Shown in pieces: positions 1 through 6,479 of a stretch of 11,038 nucleotides of DNA (positions are counted from its first letter, which is position 1; each line of letters opens with the position of its first letter). The stretch is from Ophiostoma sp. CBS 140.51. Lineage: Eukaryota; Ascomycota; Sordariomycetes; Ophiostomatales; Ophiostomataceae. The notes below the pieces were generated by a model. It did not search any database and was not told the DNA's origin. It worked only from the letters and a program-made list of their open reading frames with translations. The stretch spans positions 1 to 11,038 of the forward strand of contig JANSLP010000569.1 of the NCBI GenBank assembly GCA_029298735.1. Reading direction: 5' to 3'. The translations under genes and the position numbers were made by a program.

Positions 1-521
1 AGCTTAAATATGCAAGTTTCTATTCTGTGTTATTAGAGTGTGTATCCAAAAAGAAAAGCGCCGTCTAAATAAAGCCGCCATGCACGACTGCACCTCCCCC
101 CCCCGCCAACAATCGAAAATACTGCCTCTCTAACTCGTTCGCTCTTGCTGATCCGCCGCTATTACTCGTTCGCATACACGGGCAAGAACGCCTTGGAGCA
201 GCAAGGGAAGGACCGAACAAGGATAGCTACAACGCGAAAGAAAGAACGACAAAAAAGACGACTTAAACGAGCTTCCGCCATCGGGCTCTCCTTCCTTCCC
301 TTCCGCCCGTTATTGCCCCGGCCTTCCACACCTCGTCTCTTTCTCCTCTCTCTGTCTTCTCCTGACGGCCATTCTCTTCTTCATCCTCTTCTTGTTTGTG
401 ATCTTCGGACCCCGGCCACACGCTCTGCTCCCCGACCGCAGGCGTAATACGGTTTTGCCTCCCGCCTCCTCCATTCTGCCCTCCTTCACGTCACTATTCT
501 TAGCTTCAGCGGCCAGCTCGA
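1..521 (+). promoter_or_regulatory. Promoter region of the ubiquitin protease gene
   Basis: This stretch upstream of the protease gene holds no supportable coding region. A run of nine C residues lies at 96-104. From about 285 to 385 the + strand is strongly pyrimidine-rich (repeated CTTCC, TCTCC and CTCTCTCT-like runs), which is typical of filamentous-fungus core promoters just upstream of the transcription start. I see no clear TATA box in the expected place. The open frame at 145-447 begins with TTG rather than ATG and is Arg/Pro/Ser-rich, as expected from translating CT-rich DNA. The transcription start is inferred, not seen, to lie somewhere around 390-520. Confidence 0.5.
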
Positions 522-800
522 ATGATCGTTGCCTTGTCGCCTCTTTCCTCTACGCATTTCAATAATGCGCTCTCATCGCACTATATTCGACTTTTAGATA
601 TTTCAGAAATCTTCCTCTGTCGACTTTTTGTTCTTCATTTTATCTGCATTTCTTCATGCCTTCGCATGCTCGAGCATCTCATACAGCTTCACTACCCCTC
701 CAACCGCGCCGCGCTTGCTCATACACTACGTCTCCTCCAGCGGGACTTGGAGGACTTTGAGGCCTTCCCACCTCTGAGCGACCTCTTGCGCCCTCCTTAA
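522..800 (+). other. Probable leader with upstream ORFs
   Basis: If transcription starts just after the CT-rich tract, the leader of the protease mRNA would contain several upstream ATGs. One at 522 opens a 92-codon ORF ending at 800. One at 565 opens a 10-codon ORF ending at 597. One at 656 opens a 34-codon ORF ending at 760. None resembles a known protein and none overlaps the main start at 847. They could reduce translation of the main ORF, but this depends on where transcription starts, which the sequence does not settle. I do not treat any of them as independent genes. Confidence 0.25.
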
Positions 801-846
801 CACACCTCTCGAACTCTTCGGCACTCTTCTCCCCTCCACCGCCATC

Positions 847-3800
847 ATGAAGGGCTCTTTTCCTAAGAAGTTCAAGAGTCTTCGCGACAAGAACGGCACC
901 CATCGTCGCAGCAAGTCATCAGAACCGGGCAACCACAAGGTAGGAAAATGCGCCCCGCACAAACAGCTCCAGATCGACATGGCCAAAGCTGACGACTTCT
1001 CCTTGCCCCTCATAACAGAACCTACCATTATCCGCCGATGTCTTATTCTCCTACTTCAAGAGCGATGCCGCAAAACAGGCTGCAAAAGAAGAGCAAGAAA
1101 AAGAACGCCTTGATGCGAATGTACGTCCACTTTCCAATTCACTTTCCTGCAAGCTGCATAGCTCGCTTTAGGGTTCTCACTTCTCGTACTATCTCTCGCC
1201 CTGGCGCACTTCACTAACACCAGCCCCCTGTCGCTGCTCTCCCAGGTCGAAGCTATTGTTGGCCGATACGACGAACTGCGCTTCCAGAATATCACCAGGG
1301 ACCACATCCGCTTTGCGCTACTCTCGAAGTACTCCGATGGCGATGTCGACAAGGCAATCGAGCTCATCCAGCTCCAGCAGGAGGCTTTCTCCGGCAAGCT
1401 GCTGCCCTACAACCCCAATGTTGAGATGGTTGGTGCCGAGAACCGAGAATATGTCACTTGCTATCTCGATGCTCTGCTGTTCGCCATGTACGCCAAGCTC
1501 GAGGCCTTTGACTGCATGTTGAAAAACGAAGGTCTCAACGAGAACCAACGTGACCTGGCCGCTCTCCTTCGCCTTTGGGTCAATATGCTTCGCAGCGGGA
1601 AGCTCATCCGGACAGATATGGTGTGTAGGATCGTGGTGGACATGCTTGGAAAAAAACGCCGTACATTTCTACATTTACTAACTCAACTACAGACTGAAAG
1701 GATCCAAGCCGCGCTCGCAAGCTGTGGCTGGCAAGATGCCAGCATCCTACAACAGCAAGACACATCGGAAGCTTTTGCATTCATCACAGAGACTCTGCAG
1801 CTGCCCCTCCTAACTCTCCAGGTCGACCTCTTCCACCAGGGCGAGCGCGATGTCGACGACCACAAAGTCGTATACGAGCGTCTCCTCAATCTGGCCGTAC
1901 CGCCCGACCCAGAAAACAAGGGAGTCAAGCTGGAAGACTGTCTCGAGGACTACTTCAACACGAGAGTCGACGTGCTGCGCGATAGTGCAGAGGACAAAAA
2001 GACTGCCGAAAAGGCCGCCCAGACACCTACCGAGACCATCCGCGTTGTTTCCCCGGAAACCACCGAAACCACCAAAACTAGGACTACCGAGACTACCGAG
2101 ACTACCGAACCTTTTCCCGAGGTCCCCCCCGACGGTACGCCAAAGGCCAACGAGTCCGTTGGAACCGTTGAAACCGTCGAAGACGTTGGCGGCAACATCG
2201 AAAGTGCCAAGACCGAGAACACCGAAACAGAAAGCGCCAACGTTGAAAATGCCGCCACCAACGGCAACACCACGAGCTCCGAGGGTACTAAGAGCACCAA
2301 CGGGTCCATCAGTACAACCGATGCAGCCAGCACCAACATTCTCACGGCAGCGACAACCGCCACCACATCAGACAATGCGGCTGCGACTGTTGCCAAAATC
2401 GAAACCAGCGGGCTGGAGCCCGCCCCTCCCGCCGCTATCACCACGTCTCCCACAGCCATGTCCCCCGGGGCAGATCCGACGGGCGAAGCATTTGACCGGG
2501 ACCCTGCACCCATGGTCCGCCGGTGGACCATTCTCGAGCCGGACGCAGTCACTGCTGAAAGCCCCGCCGAATCGTCATCTGCTGCCGAACGTCGTGCATC
2601 TGCGGCCACCGCTCCTCGCCAGCGGTCGGCAAGCATCATTCAACGAATTGTTATCGAGGATGGCAAGCCTTCAGAGCCGCAGGAAGCTTCGACGTTGTTG
2701 CAGCAGTTTAAGAAGCAAGGGTCTACCATCATGAAGGCCGTCACCATCCCTGCTTGGCAATTCTTCCGCCTAATCCCCTGGCATTCGACATCAAATAGCG
2801 AGCCCCAGAGTGATATCGAGGTTATGCGCCAGTTCAACAAACGGCCTGTTGTCGGAATTTGCCTCAAGCGCTATTTGATGAACGAGAATTGCGAGTTCCT
2901 GCGACACAACACCTATATCGACATCCCAGACAGCCTTCGCCTTCCCTACTTTATGATGGGCGAGGATGGTCAGCCTCGGGAAGGAAATGAACTGAGCCAA
3001 GGCTACAAGCTTGTGTTGCAATCTGTCGTCTGTCACCGCGGTGTATCTCTGCATAGTGGCCACTACATCTCCTTTGCCCGTGTCAACCCAAAGCTTCTTA
3101 CAGATAACCGACGCCACGATTTTGATCCGCCACCAGACTACGAAGAACAGCAATGGGTCAAGTTTGACGATCTTGACGTTGACCGCCGCGTAACACCCGT
3201 CGAGGATATCAAGGCTGCGCTGAAGGAGGAGATGCCCTACCTCCTCTTCTACCAGATTGTCCCGATTATGGATCCCAACTCCTCGACAACAACGGTCAAC
3301 GGGGTAAACGAACCGCCCTCGTACAACGCCTCGACCAACAACGTGGCTGGAACACCGCTCGTGGCCGATCGCCTTGATGTCAATGGTAGCAACTACTTTG
3401 ACTCGTCGACCTGGGGCGGCTCTACGACTACTGGTCCTAGCATTCGCTTCTCTTCGGAGATGGACCGTCCTCCACGCTTTAGTCTCAACGACGAGTCTGT
3501 CGGATCCGCTTCGTTGATTGCGAATGCCAGACGGGCTGCTGAGTCGCGTCGCGGGAGTCTAGCATTCACTGGCTCTATTGGCGGTACGCCCGCCATCACG
3601 CCTGAAGGCGGGCGCTCGCCCATTATTACCCCGTCCGACGAACCATCCACGGCGCAGCGCTTGTCTAGAGCTGCCGCACGCCTTACCGGCAAGACAAACC
3701 GCAGCCGACCTCCCAGCCAAGCTGGTGAGGGTCGCATGAGTCTTACCATGTCGCGCCTTGGTGGCCTCGTCCGGGCCAGCAAGGATCCCCTTCGTCTTTC

Positions 3801-4230
3801 CGAGGACGGTATTGACGCATCGACTGCTACGATTCCCCTCACTTCGAACACACTTGGCCCCAGCGCGGCTCTCTCTCCGGTTCACACGGCCCCTGCAGCT
3901 TCTTCAACAGGATCGACGACAACGTTTGTTGGTGTTGGTCAGCCCTTGGAGACTGTGCCGTCTGTTGACAGCGGCCTGCCTCATCATCCACACCAACCTC
4001 CGGCCTCCAATGTCCACTCCGCTCAGCCCGATGGCCAGGACGAAGGGGGGCGCACGCATCACCACCATCATCATCATCACCACCATTTTCGCCGCAAGGA
4101 AAAGGACGGCGAGGCTGGCACCGACGAGGCTGCCCCCGATTATGTCGTATCGAGCGGCAAGGACAAGGGCAAGGACAAAGAAAAGTCCAAAAACAAGGGC
4201 CTGCCAGAACGCGAGTGCTCGATTATGTAG
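847..4230 (+). CDS. Ubiquitin-specific protease (USP/UCH family) with C-terminal CaaX motif
   Basis: Cysteine deubiquitinase predicted to remove ubiquitin from protein substrates. My model joins exons 847-939, 1019-1120, 1246-1620 and 1693-4230 into 1035 aa; all three introns are phase 0. The ATG at 847 (A at -3) opens a basic N terminus, MKGSFPKKFKSLRDKNG. Residues about 66-115 resemble a UBA-like helical segment (DGDVDKAIELIQL). The Cys box is VTCYLDALLFAM with Cys137. The QQQDTSEAF motif lies near 215. A disordered Thr/Ala/Ser-rich insertion spans about 285-565. The core resumes at RPVVGICLKRY, has the His box HSGHYISF (His647) and ends with WVKFDDLDVD (Asp682/683). About 320 disordered residues follow, with ten consecutive His (979-988), a Lys-rich stretch and terminal CSIM. 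The Cys box departs from the usual GNTCY form. The family is clear; the subfamily, substrate and membrane attachment are inferred. Confidence 0.93.
940..1018 (+). other. Intron 1 of the ubiquitin protease gene
   Basis: A 79-nt intron with donor GTAGGA and acceptor ACAG, and a GCTGAC branch-like site about 30 nt before the acceptor. Removing it joins ...GNHK to NLPLSADVLFSYFK in phase 0 and in the frame that continues through exon 2. Confidence 0.8.
1121..1245 (+). other. Intron 2 of the ubiquitin protease gene
   Basis: A 125-nt intron with donor GTACGT, a perfect CACTAAC branch site near 1211-1217 and acceptor CCCAG. It joins ...KERLDAN to VEAIVGRYDELRF in phase 0. A nearer CAG at 1221-1223 would break the reading frame, so the distal acceptor is chosen. 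Confidence 0.85.
1621..1692 (+). other. Intron 3 of the ubiquitin protease gene (stopless, multiple of three)
   Basis: A 72-nt intron with donor GTGTGT, branch site ACTAAC about 14 nt before the acceptor, and acceptor CTACAG. It is a multiple of three and has no in-frame stop, so an ORF scan reads straight through and adds 24 residues. Splicing joins ...KLIRTDM to TERIQAALASCGWQDA, a smooth fit ahead of the QQQDTSEAF motif. The near-ideal branch site favours removal. Confidence 0.75.
2056..2109 (+). repeat. ACC/ACT-GAG triplet-rich tract coding Glu-Thr-Thr repeats
   Basis: Degenerate tandem 9-nt units encode repeated ETT within the disordered insertion of the protease, beginning at about residue 312. 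The unit number is likely to vary between strains. It marks the start of the Thr/Ala/Ser-rich low-complexity part of the insertion. Confidence 0.6.
4057..4086 (+). repeat. Ten-codon CAT/CAC tract (polyhistidine)
   Basis: Ten consecutive His codons (a mixture of CAT and CAC) encode residues 979-988 of the protease tail, between a Gly-Gly-Arg-Thr and a Phe-Arg-Arg-Lys. The codon mixture argues for a selected or old amino-acid run rather than a fresh trinucleotide slippage. It is natural here and not a cloning tag: it sits internally, and the surrounding frame continues to the CaaX end. Confidence 0.9.
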
Positions 4231-5030
4231 GCCGATCGGGCGCACAACTTTTGGTACTTTTGGTATTGTTGTGCTTGACTTTTTCGCTTGGAACCCTTTG
4301 GTTGCGGATTGCCCTTTCTTTTCTTGGTTTCTTCTATTATTTTGAGCCTGCCGTTTTACCACGATTTATCATTTTTTGGAGTTGCATTTGCCAAAAAAGG
4401 CTGGGTCTCTTTCATAATTATTCCTCACATATAGATATAGGAACGGAGCATAGCTTTGCGCGGTTCTTGGGTTTTTACTGTCTTTGACCGCTATCATCTT
4501 TCTTGTGGCTTTTTTTCCTTCCTTTACTTTTTTCTGGTTCTTGATTCCGTTGGATAATGAAATGATACCACTTATTACTTGAGGTTATGAAAAAGTTGGT
4601 AATTCATTTATCATTGTGAAACAATCAAAGCTGTTCCATGAAGCTCTTATCACATCATATATATCGTTCATATTTGTGAAATGTCATTTGGCTTGCTGTG
4701 TTCAATAATGGTCACCCCTGCTTCACAAGAAGAGAGCCCACAAAATGGTGATAAAAATCAAATGATTGTATGTTGGAATATGGATAGTGATAAAAATGGT
4801 GGGACACAAGAAATAAATGTTATGGTAAAAATAGATACACAGTGAAGAATGTCGATTTTTGTCTGTTTTTTTATAAATGAAAGGAGAGGGTTTGGCAGGG
4901 GTCGGAGAAAGGGGGTAAGTAAACAACAGTAGTCAACTAAATGACACCCAAGTTTGCCACGTTCCTTACTCTTCAACAACCCTGGCCCTCATCCTTTGAT
5001 TTTTTTTAGCTTCTGATTTCCATAGCAAGC
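4231..5030. other. Convergent intergenic spacer with both 3' untranslated regions
   Basis: Eight hundred bases lie between the stop of the protease gene (+) and the stop of the His-rich gene (-). The spacer is A/T-richer than the coding DNA, with T-rich runs at about 4245-4550 and 4840-4880. An AATAAA lies on the + strand at about 4814. An 11-bp direct repeat, GTGATAAAAAT, occurs at 4748-4758 and 4787-4797. Short open frames on the - strand (4723-4979) have no family features. I see no RNA gene here. Confidence 0.7.
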
Positions 5031-6323
5031 TTAAAAGTGCTTGTGGTGGTGCTTCTTCTTATGGTGGCGCTTGTGGGAAGCGTCCTCCTCAACCTCATCG
5101 GCATCAGCCTCCTCAACGTCGCGGGGGCCGTGCTCGTGGCCCTTGTGACCCTTGTGGTGGTGCTTGTGATGGTGCTTGCGCTTGTCGTCGGCATCGGCGG
5201 CGTCAGTCTCGTCGGCAGTCTCGGTCTCCTCGACGTCACGAGGGCCGAAACCCTTGTGGCCCTTGTGGTGGTGCTTCTTGCCGTGGTGCTTCTTGAAGAA
5301 GTCAGCATCCTCGGTCTCGTCAACCTCCTCAACATCGCGGGGGCCGTGCTCGTGGCCCTTGTGACCCTTGTGGTGGTGCTTGTGGTGGTGCTTGCGCTTG
5401 TCGTCGGCATCGGCGGCATCAGTCTCGTCGGCAGTCTCGGTCTCCTCGACGTCACGAGGGCCGAAACCCTTGTGGCCCTTGTGGTGGTGTTTCTTGCCAT
5501 GGTGCTTCTTAAAGAAGTCGGCATCCTCGGTGTCGTCGGCCTCCTCGACGTCACGGGGACCAAAGCCCTTGTGGCCCTTGTGATGGTGCTTCTTGCCGTG
5601 GTGCTTCTTAAAGAAGTCGGCGTCTTCAGTCTCATCGACCTCCTCGACATCGCGAGGACCAAAGCCCTTGTGGCCCTTGTGGTGGTGCTTCTTGCCGTGG
5701 TGCTTCTTAAAGAAGTCGGCGTCTTCGGTCTCGTCGGCCTCCTCGACGTCACGGGGACCAAAGCCCTTGTGGCCCTTGTGGTGATGCTTCTTGCCGTGGT
5801 GCTTCTTAAAGAAGTCAGCATCCTCGGTCTCGTCGGCTTCCTCTACATCACGAGGGCCAAAGCCCTTGTGGCCCTTGTGGTGGTGCTTCTTGCCGTGGTG
5901 CTTCTTAAAGAAGTCGGCGTCCTCAGTCTCATCGGCCTCCTCGACGTCGCGGGGACCAAAGCCCTTGTGGCCCTTGTGGTGGTGCTTCTTGCCATGGTGC
6001 TTCTTGCGGAACTCCTCGTCCTCAGCCTCATCGACCTCCTCGGTGTCACGGGGGTGGAAGCCCTTGTGACCCTTGTGGTGGTGCTTCTTGCCGTGGTGCT
6101 TGCGGAACTCATCGGCATCCGTCGCATCGGCGACGGGGGCCGCGGCGTAGCGGGTAGCCAGATCAGCACCAGCCTGATGATGTTGTTAGTTGTCTGACTT
6201 TCACGCATATAATATATGTGAAATGCTGAGAGGCGGCGGGCAACTCACGTTGACGTTGGGCAGAACGGCGCTCAGAACGCCGGGCGCCAGAAGGAGCGCG
6301 GTCAAGAAAGCCTTGGATAGCAT
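5031..6323 (-). CDS. Secreted histidine/lysine-rich tandem-repeat protein (candidate multicopy peptide precursor)
   Basis: Function unknown. Exon 1 is 6323-6249 and exon 2 is 6173-5031, giving 405 aa. The start has A at -3, no ATG lies between the TATA box and it, and it opens a good signal peptide, MLSKAFLTALLLAPGVLSA, with cleavage expected after residue 19. A short linker with the only Tyr (residue 34) leads to ten repeats at residues 48-392. The usual unit is 33 residues: FF, then KKHHGKKHHHKGHKGFGPR (basic), then DVEEADETEDAD (acidic). Units 8 and 10 carry a variant block, KHHHKHHHKGHKGHEHGPR, preceded by Lys-Arg. The end is basic (KRHHKKKHHHKHF). I count 74 His (18%) and about 63 Lys, with no Cys, Trp, Ile or Gln and only the initiator Met. 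Kex2-type cleavage at KR, and perhaps at PR-D, could release about ten cationic peptides. Metal (Zn/Cu/Ni) binding is an alternative, and both are inference. Confidence 0.88.
5073..6107 (-). repeat. Ten tandem 99-nt coding repeats
   Basis: Read on the - strand, the units are 6107-6012 (96 nt), 6011-5913, 5912-5814, 5813-5715, 5714-5616, 5615-5517 (99 nt each), 5516-5400 (117 nt), 5399-5301 (99 nt), 5300-5184 (117 nt) and 5183-5073 (111 nt, including a diverged tail). Units 7-8 and 9-10 form a second-order duplication with a 216-nt period. Length differences are whole codons, so the frame is kept throughout. Adjacent units differ largely at third codon positions. Confidence 0.95.
6174..6248 (-). 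other. Intron of the His-rich repeat gene
   Basis: On the - strand a 75-nt intron has donor GTGAGT (6248-6243), branch site AACTAAC (6191-6185) and acceptor CAG (6176-6174). It is phase 0 and separates the signal-peptide exon (25 codons) from the repeat exon. It is a multiple of three, but retention meets an in-frame TGA, so only the spliced mRNA gives the full protein. A 13-nt palindrome, CATATAATATATG, sits at 6206-6218 between donor and branch site. Confidence 0.88.
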
Positions 6324-6470
6324 CTTGATGGTTTGTCTTCAAGATATGAAAGAGTTTAAAAAAACAAGATGAAGAAGAAGTGTCGAGTAAGGTGATGGAG
6401 ATGAGTGTCTCTGAAGAAGAGTGGCTTCTTTCAAGTCTTGATCTGGCTAAGAGTTGAAGACAAGACGGAC

Positions 6471-6477
6471 TTTTATA
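6471..6477 (-). promoter_or_regulatory. TATA box of the His-rich repeat gene
   Basis: On the - strand the sequence reads GATATAAAAG, with TATAAAA at 6477-6471, 148 bp upstream of the ATG. The stretch between it and the start contains pyrimidine-rich runs (TCTTCTTC-type) and no ATG, so the leader would be about 100 nt and free of upstream ORFs. A clear TATA box and clean leader fit a gene capable of strong or regulated expression. Confidence 0.65.
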
Positions 6478-6479
6478 TC

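Noticed and set aside
145..447. 100-codon + strand ORF upstream of the protease gene
   Set aside because: It begins at TTG, and its composition is what CT-rich promoter DNA gives when translated.
1850..2734. 294-codon + strand ORF rich in Pro and Arg inside the protease gene
   Set aside because: An alternative frame of the low-complexity insertion; the main frame carries the USP motifs on both sides.
4057..4086. Ten His codons as a sign of vector or tag contamination
   Set aside because: The run is internal to a long natural fungal coding frame, uses mixed codons and has no vector-like flanks.
3758..4345. 195-codon + strand ORF overlapping the protease C terminus
   Set aside because: A shifted frame over the disordered tail, including Ile runs from the shifted His codons; no family features.
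4723..4979. Two short - strand ORFs in the convergent spacer
   Set aside because: Low-complexity AT-rich DNA in the probable 3' untranslated region of the His-rich gene; no family features.
5006..5821. 271-codon - strand ORF rich in Arg, Thr and Ser
   Set aside because: A shifted frame over the same repeats. It has no plausible start and overlaps the supported His-rich frame.
5037..6197. 386-codon + strand ORF coding a Val/Leu-rich hydrophobic repeat protein
   Set aside because: It is the exact antisense, codon-aligned shadow of the His-rich exon. It starts just inside the real gene's end and has no promoter or homology features, whereas the - strand reading has a signal peptide, intron and start context.
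5031..6323. Reading the His-rich gene as a dikaritin (ustiloxin/phomopsin-type) RiPP precursor
   Set aside because: Those precursors have Tyr-containing core peptides between KR sites and neighbouring DUF3328 oxidase genes. Here the repeats contain no Tyr and no such gene is in the window.
5031..6323. Reading the His-rich gene as an alpha-pheromone precursor
   Set aside because: Fungal alpha-pheromone repeats carry Trp, Cys and GQPG/C-like cores; this protein has no Cys, Trp or Gln.
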